Assembly: GCA_037043455.1 (NCBI GenBank)
Contig: JAWPHD010011016.1
Location: 1-64,000, forward strand
Length of the DNA stretch: 64,000 nt
Direction of reading: 5' to 3'
Source of the DNA: Cyrtodaria siliqua
Lineage: Eukaryota > Mollusca > Bivalvia > Adapedonta > Hiatellidae
A program made the position numbers and the translations under genes. Shown here in pieces: positions 40,801-45,100 of the stretch. A model generated the notes under the pieces. It saw only the letters and a list, made by a program, of their open reading frames with translations. It ran no database searches and had not been told where the DNA came from. The first letter of the stretch is position 1; each line of letters starts with the position of its first letter.

Positions 40801-43340
40801 TGTGATGAAATGGAAGATTAAATATTTGATAACTTTTTATAGAGGGAGATAACTGTGTGTCAAGCAACATTTGAACATGCAATTAACCTATTCACCTCCA
40901 CACAATACATCTGCTTCCATTATGTCTAAAGGAGCGACTTTAAATCCATCCTAAATGATACACAAGTATGTCGAAACACTCCAAAAAACAATGCCATTTT
41001 AGCGAACAAAGGGCCGGGTAGCTTTGAACGATTTTGAACGTCCGCTCTTGTCAGCCGTATGATTTGATAATGACGGGGTTTTTATGTAAGCCAAAACCTG
41101 ACATCCTGACTGGCGAGCCACTTGTATTTTGAGACAGCTAGTTCAGGTTAAATTATATTCAATAAAGGCAGAAATGATTATATAAGTGGCGAATAATAGT
41201 GATGATTAAGACTCCGAACTTGGGGACAATTGATTCAACACGGGGAATCAATGAATGTCGTCTGCTATTTCATGTTCGAAAAAGGAATAACGCAGCATAC
41301 ATATGCGCACAGCAAACATTTAAATGAGTTAATTGGCAAAAAATAACTGGCTTTGTTAATTGAATTAATGGCAGCAGGTGCTTGCATGTGATCAGTGCAA
41401 ATTATGTTTTGAAAGATTTATTTTTAATCAAATGTCATACACTAATGTACACATATCATTTGAAACAGTACAAAGATCTTCTATTCTCCAGTCAATTAAC
41501 AGGATAAATCACAAATTGGCTCCCGATCAGAAAATTCAATGAAATGAAATTGAAGTTTAATAAGAGTGTACTAAGTGAAATTTAATCATTAAGATAAATG
41601 TAGCGGAAGATTGGGTGACAAAACCATTAGATCATGCTCAGTATTAAATCCTACATGTCATGCTGGGCGATTTTCTATAAATGGCGTACTGACCTTGCGC
41701 CCGGATATTGTAGAAATTAAAATTCTAACACCTCCAAATATTTTAAGAACAGTGTTTCATGTCATTCGTTTATTTCAACATAGGTCAAATACTTCTTAAG
41801 TTATGGCCAGTTATGAGCTTGGTTAGGTTGCAGGTTAAAGTTTATGAAAGGGGGCATAACTCTGCCAAAATGAAAGTCAGAGTTATTGGATATGTGTTAC
41901 AGTATTCCTTGGGTGTAATAAGATGAAGATGTGTGTGAACCTTCATGAACATAGCTCAAATACTTTTCAAGTTATAGCCAACGAAAAGGTTGCAGGTTAA
42001 AGTGTGACGGACGGATGGCTAAAAACGACGGATGACAAATTGATCCCTAAGTCAAGTGCCTGCCAAGCTACGCGGGCGAAAAAAACACACTGTAATTTGT
42101 TGTAAATGAAAATACTGACAGAGAACCAGGATGTGAGTAGATGGAGTAATTAGAGAATCATAGACAGAACAGACATACTAGTAACTTAATTTCATTTATA
42201 TTGAGTTAACAAGAGAAGCTATACTGAAAGAAAAAAGAAACGCAGGGTGCGTATTTCCGCTATATATATTGTATGTTTAATATGCTACTGCTAATCGAAT
42301 GGTACAAGGCGACATTAGGCCTGTCCTTTTAGAAAGAAGGTTTAAACAGCACTGAACACACCAATGGTACCCCTTTAAAGTTTCATTATCGTCAGAATGC
42401 GCGTTTGGCTCAAGCAGGTGAGCAAAGTTAGGCTTTAAATGTTGCAATCACTTAACATTAAATACAGAACTGGCTCAATTTTTCAAAGAGGAACTTCAGC
42501 ATTTATGAATTTCTTGTTACGTGTACTGTGATTAAAACGTCTACAACATCACAGTTGTGTCCTTTCTCTAACTAACTGCACTTTTTTTTTTACAAAACAT
42601 CTTGGGATTTCCTTGGAATATATATGGAATTAAGTGTGCAGTATATGCAATATATAGCGGAAATACGCACCCTGCGTTTCTTTTTCCTTTCAGTATAGAT
42701 TTTAGTTGTTGTTTTTCATTCAGGTAATTTAGACAGTATACCATAATAATATTGAAAGTAAACTTATGATATACACGATGTACGGTATTTACTTCCACTG
42801 ATTTCAAACATTGACGCCCATTTTTTTCCATCTGAAAATGGAAGTTCAATCATTATTGAATGCCGCCTGTAATACTTCAATCCAATCAGAACTGCCCAGC
42901 CAATGGCCGTAACCAACAACTATACAATGCTCTGGCCTATATTGACACTACATATATCAAATAGTTTGCTTTTTAAGCTGCATTTACATGAACTACTTTT
43001 TGTGTGTGCTGTGTATAAAACAGTTAAAATAGATTTGAGAAAATGAGCCTAATTCTTTTTAAAAAGACAGAGGATCCATCCCTCAGAGCAAAGTGTATGC
43101 TAGCGTATATTCCATATATGAAAATTATACAATCTTGATCCAAAAAAAAGCAACATTCTTTCCTTGTTACAGTTCTAATTTCTGATCCTGTATCACTTGG
43201 GTATAATGTAGTGACACAAGCTATAACCATGTGATATAAATTGCCCAATGGGCTAAGACCTACCTTGGTTTTCAGCGCCTCCTTCTTTGTCTTCTGTACC
43301 AGGTCCAGACAGGCCTTGATATACAGGCTCCAGATCTCAT
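1737..43340 (-). CDS. UTP6: UTP6-like small-subunit processome component, C-terminal part
   Basis: UTP6 is a nucleolar HAT-repeat protein of the U3 snoRNP/SSU processome, needed for early 18S pre-rRNA cleavages. Seven minus-strand exons were assembled: 43340-43264, 31707-31630, 25380-25195, 4731-4651, 3910-3849, 2946-2807 and 1888-1737. All have AG acceptors and GT donors with matching phases. Identification rests on residue patterns shared, in order and spacing, with vertebrate UTP6: EIWSLYI (human MWKCYI), ALEVAKAGT (ALEVAVAGT), GAADNTVRL (GADSVTLKN), RPVSVEFYKS (RPFSVDFFRK), and the end DLWLDFIKMETTHPKGKPE (DLWMDYMKEELNHPLGRPE), closing in KHTLMQTS just as the human protein closes in KHAMHQTGHL. 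The human protein is about 597 aa, so about 240 aa are covered. Missing are the N-terminal ~330 residues and one exon of about 20 codons between 25195 and 4731. Introns carry most of the window's repeats. The promoter is not visible. Confidence 0.88.
2010..2175. repeat. Dispersed repeat, inverted relative of 47.8-48.06 kb
   Basis: Lies in the last UTP6 intron (1889-2806). It shares in opposite orientation the segments around TTTTGAATTTTGCGA, CAGTCGTTTA, AAACTAAATGACGTCA and GTCACATGA with 47807-48055. TGACGTCA (a CRE-type palindrome) occurs in both copies. No transposase frame is present. Confidence 0.6.
2807..2946 (-). CDS. UTP6: UTP6 internal exon
   Basis: 140 nt: one base, 46 codons, one base. 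Acceptor AG at 2948-2947, donor GT at 2806-2805. It encodes VSQYRPVSVEFYKSYISMEM followed by a second helix ending REHGESNP. The pattern RP.SV.F(Y/F) followed by RRAYEDA and a basic/acidic turn is the HAT repeat preceding the C-terminal LW..(Y/F)IK segment in UTP6. Phase joins the terminal exon as G|AC (Asp). Confidence 0.9.
3110..3270 (-). repeat. SINE fragment (3' body, same family as 19.78 kb)
   Basis: In the intron 2947-3848. Shares with 19780-19905 the GGTGTTTTA start, the AGACCACCC(A/C)..TTTTCCTGG block, the CAGTACAGTATACC-type block and CCATCCATAAGAATC. The tRNA-like head is missing, so this is a truncated copy. Confidence 0.6.
3545..3838. repeat. 46-bp minisatellite next to a UTP6 exon
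   Basis: About six imperfect copies of a unit containing CCTGCTGTATATTTTG, TGCATGTTGTATTCCGTG and TTATGTTA. The array starts about 10 bp into the intron after the 3849-3910 exon (reading on the minus strand). Open frames over it are by-products of the repeat. Confidence 0.85.
3849..3910 (-). CDS. UTP6: UTP6 short exon, possible frameshift
   Basis: 62 nt, acceptor CAG (AG at 3912-3911), donor GA|GTATCT (GT at 3848-3847). In the frame fixed by both neighbours it reads SSMIGCPDVSGPAKEVYLEL plus GA, which with A of the next exon gives Glu. The second half (SGPAKEVYLELE) aligns with human SGGYKKARAVFKSL. The first half does not align, but one frame over the same DNA reads FHDWLPR, a good match to human YLDWAYR. 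Acceptor choice can shift by 2 nt (CAG|AG). So either the first residues diverged or one base is extra in this exon. A strong-looking GTGAGT inside the exon is probably unused. Confidence 0.65.
4083..4432. repeat. 19-bp minisatellite
   Basis: About 18 copies of a unit like CCAGTCTAGTGGTACTATA, with recurring substitutions CTATA/CCATA and GTGG/GTAG. It lies in the UTP6 intron 3911-4650. Confidence 0.9.
4440..4600. repeat. Dispersed repeat shared with 39.18 kb
   Basis: Contains GCAGCAACCTC-like and GAGGGAG..AGAT followed by GGA.GAAGTTT, also found at about 39185-39290. Origin unknown; possibly a decayed SINE. Confidence 0.4.
4651..4731 (-). CDS. UTP6: UTP6 internal exon (functional copy of a tandem set)
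   Basis: 81 nt, phase 0 at both ends. Acceptor ATATTACAG, donor GAG|GTTTGT (GT at 4650-4649). It encodes ETWPLIQQVL then DYSLSVGAADNTVRLLE, aligning with human EDTEAVFKKALLAVIGADSVTLKNK in the HAT array. This is the only one of four tandem copies that keeps a donor site. It joins the next exon in phase. Confidence 0.82.
4732..5145 (-). repeat. 124-bp tandem array of decayed UTP6 exon copies
   Basis: Three further copies of the 4651-4731 exon with its upstream intron edge, acceptors at about 4842, 4966 and 5090 (spacing 111, 124, 124 bp). Each keeps ATATTACAG|GAGACATGG. None keeps the donor: CTCCTCGAG|GTTTG is replaced by CTGCTGGCCTC. The middle copy also has a 13-bp deletion that shifts its frame. 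They are pseudo-exons inside the 20-kb intron. Confidence 0.85.
5178..5363 (+). repeat. Short pearl-like element, 3' hairpin family
   Basis: Head AATGTGTCACTGGGTC..GATGCCCC resembles that at 7886. The end has TATGCCCC pairing with GGGGCATA around an inner CACC/GGTG stem, then AAAC. It abuts the next element, whose head overlaps the AAAC. Confidence 0.5.
5360..7840 (+). mobile_element. Pearl-like element split by a nested insertion
   Basis: The head is AAACAAGAGG then a short hairpin GGCCC/GGGCC and a GCTCTACTGGCTAAAA block. The body (AGGGCAATAACTC, CTTCCTGCCAA modules) runs to about 5999, is broken by the block 6000-7572, and resumes at 7573 with module AAGTTTGGTAAAGATCGG. It ends in a GACGGACA microsatellite and ATAAAAC at about 7840. 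No protein-coding frame. Confidence 0.5.
6000..7572 (+). mobile_element. 320-bp-core pearl-like element, copy 1 (nested)
   Basis: Head AAACAAGAGGTCAATGACC followed by AGCTCTACTGAT; then about 4.6 tandem cores. GCCATCTTGA landmarks fall at 6101, 6421, 6741, 7061 and 7381, exactly 320 bp apart. The last core differs (TTGGATTTCACAT). A GGACGACGGAC microsatellite and CATAAGCTCTGCTGATC close it; the final hairpin arm is altered compared with the other copies. Confidence 0.85.
7862..8197 (+). repeat. Short pearl-like element with 3' double hairpin
   Basis: Head has TGTCC/GGACA hairpin and GATGCCCC; tail has outer stem TTATGCC / GGCATAA, inner stem CCATTC (8168-8173) / GAATGG (8177-8182) with loop TTC, then an A-run. 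A GGACGGACA-type microsatellite precedes the hairpin. Same family as 5178-5363. Confidence 0.6.
8198..8696. other. UTP6 intron, nothing recognised
   Basis: AT-rich intronic sequence without open frames, tandem structure or tRNA-like boxes. I looked here for the missing UTP6 exon; the only candidate (about 8288-8318) lacks a usable acceptor. Confidence 0.4.
8697..10900. repeat. 48-bp minisatellite with higher-order structure
   Basis: About 45 copies of a 48-bp unit including GGATCTCTCCCAATAAAAGG, AACACACTCTGTACCCTG and GGATACAAC. A variant carrying GGATCACTCC recurs at 9945, 10329 and 10761, i.e. 384 bp (8 units) and 432 bp (9 units) apart, showing block duplication. Because 48 is divisible by 3, long repetitive frames appear on the minus strand (16-residue period); they are not genes. 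Confidence 0.95.
10901..11250. repeat. Degenerate edge of the 48-bp array
   Basis: Diverged units (GGAACA..CTCTGTAC..GATACAATG) with irregular spacing, including a 28-bp direct duplication around 10982-11037. Typical decayed array edge. Confidence 0.7.
11457..11804. mobile_element. hAT-like MITE, 348 bp
   Basis: Starts CAGGGGCGTACC and ends GGATACGTGCCTG, imperfect inverted ends with the CAGGGGCG start typical of hAT-related MITEs. Flanked by ACAAT at 11452-11456 and 11805-11809, a 5-bp match that is shorter than the usual hAT 8 bp. The internal part is G-rich (GTGGGAGGGGGTGTCCCCC). No transposase. Confidence 0.55.
11810..12890. other. UTP6 intron, nothing recognised
   Basis: AT-rich unique-looking sequence with short open frames only and no recognisable domain. 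Confidence 0.4.
12890..17247. repeat. 21-bp satellite, about 4.36 kb
   Basis: Roughly 200 copies of ACCAATCTCCCTATTACTGAG with variants TTTCTGAG, TCACTGAG, ACTAAG and a shortened CTACTGAGCCC form. Blocks are reduplicated: CCCCTATTATTAGAC occurs at 16029, 16156 and 16304 (127 and 148 bp apart, differing by one 21-bp unit). The unit is seven codons, so long repetitive frames occur in several frames of both strands; none is a credible protein. Confidence 0.96.
17248..18697. other. UTP6 intron, nothing recognised
   Basis: AT-rich sequence without tandem structure or convincing exons. Donor-like motifs near 18590 do not lead to a frame resembling UTP6. Confidence 0.4.
18707..19340. mobile_element. 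Mutator-like non-autonomous element with long TIRs
   Basis: Arms of about 130 bp (18707-18840 and 19205-19340) are inverted copies: GCTGAT(G/T)GGGTCATTGT, CGGGTACTACAGAAAGG, CCCGGGGTACATTTATG and GGCCCCCAAATATA appear in both. Flanks CAGAGTGAC (18698-18706) and CAGGGTGAC (19341-19349) match at 8 of 9 positions. Long TIRs plus a 9-bp duplication fit a MULE; no transposase is present. Confidence 0.7.
19780..20004 (-). mobile_element. tRNA-derived SINE
   Basis: The minus-strand head starts GGCGTCTCTGTGGCCGAATG. An A-box-like TGGCCGAATGGTTAA (19994-19980) and a B box GGGTTCGATTC (19944-19934) act as pol III promoter. The body continues to GGTGTTTTATTC at the low end. Body fragments of the same family are at 3110-3270 and 51955-52085. 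Confidence 0.75.
20090..20480 (+). repeat. Decayed relative of the 36.2-37.16 kb element
   Basis: Two tandem blocks with GGTGAAGGTCAC, GATGT(A/T)C, ACTATAACC(A/C)AAGTTTGAA, ACATACAGTTC and AAGTGAC, ending in CACCTATGTCTCGTTTAATC. These match the end of the 36228-37162 element, whose hairpin is lost here. Confidence 0.6.
20481..21015. other. UTP6 intron, nothing recognised
   Basis: AT-rich intronic sequence with no supported feature. Confidence 0.35.
21016..21400. repeat. Irregular CCATATGTGTA microsatellite-like array
   Basis: About 20 copies of ATGATGCCATATGTGTA-like units of 16-20 bp with variable spacing. Open frames on both strands follow the repeat. Confidence 0.85.
21886..22437. mobile_element. 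hAT-like MITE, 552 bp, 8-bp TSD
   Basis: Inverted ends CACAGATACCGGTTTA at the left and TAAACCGGTATCTGTG at the right, extended by A/T runs and AGTCTTATAT-like sequence. Perfect 8-bp direct repeats ATAAATAG flank it (21878-21885 and 22438-22445). An 8-bp duplication fits the hAT superfamily. No transposase frame inside. Confidence 0.8.
22446..23719. other. UTP6 intron with one tRNA-like B box
   Basis: Mostly AT-rich. On the minus strand near 22710, GGGTTCGATACCCC resembles a B box within a decayed SINE head (22640-22770), but I cannot define ends. No exon recognised. Confidence 0.35.
23720..24520 (+). mobile_element. Tandem-core element with AAACAAGA head
   Basis: Head AAAACAAGAAA followed by the perfect palindrome CGTGGAATTCCACG (23731-23744). 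Then about five cores of roughly 140 bp with AGTAACAGTGACCTTGACC, CAAGCTTCC, CAAGTTTCATCGCAAT and GTTATTGAG. The tail holds a GCACGCACGCACGAC microsatellite. No coding frame. Confidence 0.7.
24521..25194. other. UTP6 intron, degenerate repeat pieces
   Basis: Contains a GAAGTTTCATGAAAATCTG module at about 24654-24672 and otherwise AT-rich DNA. No gene. Confidence 0.35.
25195..25380 (-). CDS. UTP6: UTP6 internal exon
   Basis: 186 nt, 62 codons, phase 0 at both ends; acceptor CCCCAG (AG at 25382-25381), donor AAG|GTGGGA (GT at 25194-25193). It encodes IDLLCDTDSPDQALEVAKAG and then a TALWMKKLSVQI helix. Human UTP6 has SVSLLCYNFLREALEVAVAG and SGTMWQLKLQVLI at the same spacing. This is a HAT-repeat helix pair with the usual W and bulky residues. 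It is the longest exon found. Confidence 0.92.
25480..25650 (-). mobile_element. tRNA-derived SINE, copy 1
   Basis: Minus-strand A box TAGCTCAGTTGG (25620-25609) and B box GGGTTCGAGTC (25577-25567) spaced as in a tRNA. The acceptor arms do not pair well, so this is a SINE head and not a working tRNA. It continues into GGACATATGGTTAGG-type sequence shared with the neighbour at 25.8 kb. Confidence 0.65.
25760..25935 (-). mobile_element. tRNA-derived SINE, copy 2 (decayed)
   Basis: Same orientation and layout as 25480-25650: GAACCCAGGGACTCTGG, CCACTGAGCTTTTGAGG and GGACATATGGTTAGG. Boxes are mutated. Probably a tandem or independent copy of the same family. Confidence 0.6.
26346..28285 (+). mobile_element. 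320-bp-core pearl-like element, copy 2
   Basis: Head AAACAAGAGGTCAATGACC, AGCTCTACTGAT; six cores with GCCATCTTG landmarks at 26447, 26767, 27087, 27408, 27728 and 28048 (320, 320, 321, 320, 320 bp). The last core is of a distinct type (TTGGATTTCACAT), as in copies 1 and 3. Then GGACGGACAGAC microsatellite 28179-28229, and a hairpin AGCTCTGCTGATC / GATCAGTAGAGCT followed by AAAAAC. No coding frame. Confidence 0.9.
28468..30101 (+). mobile_element. 320-bp-core pearl-like element, copy 3
   Basis: Same head, about five cores, the same distinct last core, GGAC-type microsatellite and 3' hairpin ending AAAAAC. Core landmarks are less regular because of small insertions, e.g. a local duplication near 29320-29350. 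Lies 182 bp from copy 2 in the same orientation. Confidence 0.9.
30260..30581. mobile_element. TTAA-flanked MITE, copy A
   Basis: Terminal inverted repeats AAAGGGACACACGGCAATC and GATTGCCATGTGTCCCTTT, about 25 bp, with TTAA at both ends. Internal ATATATTATTGGTGCA is shared with copies at 38811 and 61551. TTAA targets suggest a piggyBac-type or Kolobok-type source; no transposase. Confidence 0.8.
30600..31629. other. UTP6 intron, nothing recognised
   Basis: No recognisable exon, array or element. Open frames here are short and unsupported. Confidence 0.35.
31630..31707 (-). CDS. UTP6: UTP6 internal exon
   Basis: 78 nt, 26 codons, phase 0 at both ends; acceptor TTTTCAG, donor TGG|GTGAGT. It encodes RIQRALLVIEEARDAGHLTA then EHWEKW, aligning with human RLERTMTVFRKAHELKLLSE and QYKQL directly after the RGK that matches the previous exon's KTK. 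Contiguous in protein space with both neighbours. Confidence 0.88.
32150..32420. repeat. Foldback sequence with 21-bp arms
   Basis: AAGTTTATGGACTGGGCAGT and ACTGCCCAGTCTATAAACTT form inverted arms (one mismatch over 21 bp) around 28 bp at about 32194-32262. Downstream is a perfect palindrome ACCGGGCGCCCGGT near 32385-32398 and a further CAACTTTATGGACCGC relative. Function unknown. Confidence 0.6.
32501..32733. mobile_element. 233-bp MITE with 37-bp TIRs
   Basis: The left end ATACTGAACCAAACAGCTAA continues to 32537 and is matched by the inverse at 32697-32733 with one mismatch. TA at the ends suggests a Tc1/mariner-type target. No coding capacity. Confidence 0.75.
32863..33002 (+). repeat. 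Truncated pearl-like head
   Basis: AAACAAGAGG followed by GGGC/GCCC hairpin and TATATCGCTCACCTGAG, then CCTCCGAAATC-type body that stops where the next element begins at 33003. Confidence 0.5.
33003..35700 (+). mobile_element. Pearl-like element interrupted by an inverted one
   Basis: Head AAACAAGAGGCTCATGAGGG and GCTCTACTGGCTAAAG. Cores contain GGTGGCCATGTTTTTTGA, GCTTGAACAATCTTG, CACCCAAACATCATTTCTGT and CAGTTTCAGA. The same core resumes at 35362 after the inverted element 33735-35361, indicating a nested insertion. The plus-strand frame 33460-33762 is two core copies in register and is not a gene. Confidence 0.6.
33735..35361 (-). mobile_element. Inverted pearl-like element with two core types
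   Basis: The minus-strand head at 35361-35352 is AAACAAGAGG followed by GGACGCTCTACTTGCTAAA. Two tandem sets follow: about six cores of roughly 150-160 bp with GGCAGAGTTATGGCCCTTTAAA and GGATGATCAGTACCAAGCC (34430-35330 on plus), and about four cores with GGGCCTTCATTTTTCATC and CAGAGTTATGGCCCTTGATT (33780-34430). The tail (33735-33770) is a GGACAGATGGAC-like microsatellite. Confidence 0.65.
35715..35728. promoter_or_regulatory. Perfect X-box palindrome
   Basis: GTTGCCATGGCAAC fits the RFX-factor X-box consensus (GTNRCC, short spacer, RGYAAC). It lies in repeat-derived intronic DNA, so chance or a repeat-borne site is likely. Confidence 0.35.
36228..37162 (+). mobile_element. GCTCACCTGAGCAC-type element with 3' hairpin
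   Basis: Starts with self-complementary AGCTCACCTGAGCAC / GTGCTC..GGTGAGCT (36229-36276) and GTCCGTCTGTCC-rich DNA. Tandem blocks at 36820-37090 carry AAGGTCAC, ACTATAAGCAAAGTTTGAAAGG and CATACAGTTT. Ends CCTATGTCTC, TTTTC-TTC-GAAAA, GGCGAGATAAAAAC. Related decayed copies at 20090-20480 and 62060-62310. Confidence 0.6.
37163..37390 (+). repeat. Second 3' end with double-stem hairpin
   Basis: Contains GACTGACGGACGGACAGAC, then GTATCGC / GCGATAC as outer stem and TTTTC-TTC-GAAAA inner stem (about 37346-37383), followed by AACA. The 5' part is missing. Confidence 0.5.
37391..38810. other. UTP6 intron, nothing recognised
   Basis: AT-rich sequence with a purine-rich stretch at 38090-38230. No gene or element defined. 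Confidence 0.35.
38811..39123. mobile_element. TTAA-flanked MITE, copy B (decayed)
   Basis: TTAAAGGGACAAATGGCGATC at the left and AATCAATATTGCCTTTTCCC at the right; internal ATATATTATTGGTGCA as in copies A and C. The right TTAA is lost. Confidence 0.7.
39124..41790. other. UTP6 intron with scattered repeat pieces
   Basis: 39185-39290 is the partner of the 4440-4600 repeat. 40230-40440 is a decayed pearl-like body with GAAGTTTCATGGAAATCCC and AAAGTTATGGCTGATC. The remainder shows no genes. Confidence 0.4.
41790..42090 (+). repeat. Decayed pearl-like body and tail
   Basis: GGGGGCATAACTCTGCCAAAA, AACCTTCATGAACATAGCTC, TGACGGACGG and TTGATCCCTAAGTC then a GCGGGCGAAAAAAAC end. It resembles the other tails (microsatellite, short stem, A-run, C). 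Confidence 0.5.
42220..42697. mobile_element. 478-bp MITE with about 48-bp TIRs
   Basis: Left end TATACTGAAAGAAAAAAGAA, then ACGCAGGGTGCGTATTTCCG and CTATATATATTG; the right end is the inverse with one substitution and a 2-bp length difference. TA flanks suggest a Tc1/mariner-type MITE. No transposase. Confidence 0.85.
42698..43263. other. UTP6 intron, nothing recognised
   Basis: AT-rich, no supported feature. Confidence 0.35.
43264..43340 (-). CDS. UTP6: UTP6 internal exon, most upstream one found
   Basis: 77 nt: two bases finishing an Asp codon, then 25 codons; acceptor ATTTCAG (AG at 43342-43341), donor AAG|GTAGGT. It encodes EIWSLYIKACLDLVQKTKKE then ALKTK. Human UTP6 reads AMWKCYITFCLERFTKKSNS here, with the same W..YI..CL core of a HAT helix. 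The preceding exon, which must end in phase 1, was not found. Confidence 0.88.
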
Positions 43341-43399
43341 CTGAAATATATAACAACTCACCATTCAAGCAGTCTTTTATTGCATTGTGTACAAGTAAT

Positions 43400-43690
43400 A
43401 AAGGGTGGAATATTTCACAACTGCCATGGAGTAATATTGCCTTAGCAAGTAACAAGAAATTGTGCATTGAAGGGCCACAAGTAAAAATGCCTTGCATATG
43501 GCAAGTAAATAGTGCCCTGCAGGCAACAAGTAATTGTACCTAGAAGGGCGGCAAGTAAAAATGTCTTGCATATGGCAAGTAACAGTTTCCTGTGGGCAAC
43601 AAGTACCTATGCCGAGAAGGGCGGCAAATAAAGGTGCATGGCATCAATATAGCAAGCAATAGTTTCCTGCAGGCAGCAATGAAAATGGGA
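43400..43690. repeat. About 70-80-bp tandem repeat beside a UTP6 exon
   Basis: Three to four imperfect units with GGGC(G/C)(G/A)CAAGTAAAAATG, CTTGCATATGGCAAGTAA and CCTG(C/T)(A/G)GGCAACAAGTA. Starts within 60 bp upstream of the exon at 43264-43340. Confidence 0.75.
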
Positions 43691-45100
43691 CCAATTAAAT
43701 ATCATGTAGCAAACAAAGAAATAACTGGTATGAATCTATCTATTATATAAACATAGAAAACGTAGCTTAAACTCTGTGTCATAATTAATGTATACCGAAC
43801 AAAGTAGTTTACTGCTTTTTTTTGGCATGAACTGTTTTTTTATCTTCAAATGTGCAATGATGTAAAAGACACCTTAAACGAACTACCAAATATTACCGAA
43901 AGTAAAAAAACATAAAGATCACAAAACCAATTGAAATATCAAATTATTTGGTCTAACGTCCTGCGTACAATGATTCAGGAGCAGAAGTCAGAGAATACGC
44001 AAACCCTAATTTGCATTAATCCAAAACAAACATTTCTTACAGCTCGCTGCCCCAGACCACCATCAATTTTACTACTAATATCATTCCTGGCCACATTTTC
44101 CACGGCCAATAACAGAAACACGTCTCCTGCATTCCCAACTTAACGATTAATTGCAGAATTAATTTTCCACTATATTGGCTTCAGTGGCAATTTTTTACAC
44201 TTTCTATCCAATTAATTATCCATACGTCAACATTATTTCCTTACGATTTCATAAACCTGGAAAGATATAAAACTGAGGATATTGGGCGATCAAATAATGC
44301 TGTCTGATTGGATATTGATGACGATGGCAAATGTGCATTTTTAAAGAGCATTATTTGATTAATTAGTACTAAAATATCGCAGTCAAGTTGTGAAGATTAT
44401 ACTGTCCCATTGCAATGAATCTTTCATGATAATCTTGCCAAGATCTTATTGTGTTGTTTCGTTAATTAGAATTCTAAGAATAATTCCTTGTGCCACTAGT
44501 TGTTTGACAAAGATTTATGTGTTTTGATTGGGCGGTAATTAATGATCACAAAAATGCAATTCTTTTTTTAGGTTTGAAACGATGCAAAGCCAACTAACAG
44601 TAAGACGGTACCAAGAAGAAAGGTTTTAAGTCCTGTTATTAACACACTGGCAAACCAAAAATAGCAGGATACAGAATTCATTAGAATTTAAAAAGCTGGA
44701 AGTCTCTAACCAGATAAATGTTTCAGCAAAACAAGAATTACGAGTTTCCGACAAGATGAGGATCCTTGTACTTGCCAAATCACAAGAACGCACTAAAAGC
44801 ATTATACCACCAACAGTCAGAGATAGAAAATATGTATACACTAGATGACATTTATAAGTACCCCATTTAAACTTTATTTCATATTTTTTATATTGAATGT
44901 ACAAGTCTGACAAAAAATCGCATGAAAACTCATAAATATATTTTTAACAGATTCATTAAATAAAATTGAAAACAAATAATAAATTTGATAATTGGACTGC
45001 AGTCATCGCTTGCAAGAATGTTTTTTAAAATAAGGGAGAAAATTATGTTTTACTAGCATTTAAAATCTGGCTACTTATAAGTGTTGTCTAGTAAATTCAA
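43691..45100. other. No gene recognised
   Basis: Probably a UTP6 intron, because N-terminal exons are still required. Open frames here lack homology I recognise. Confidence 0.35.

Noticed and set aside
43024..43497. 157-codon minus-strand frame over the 43.3-kb exon
   Set aside because: It runs through the acceptor and donor of the UTP6 exon and into a tandem repeat; only 43264-43340 is supported as coding.
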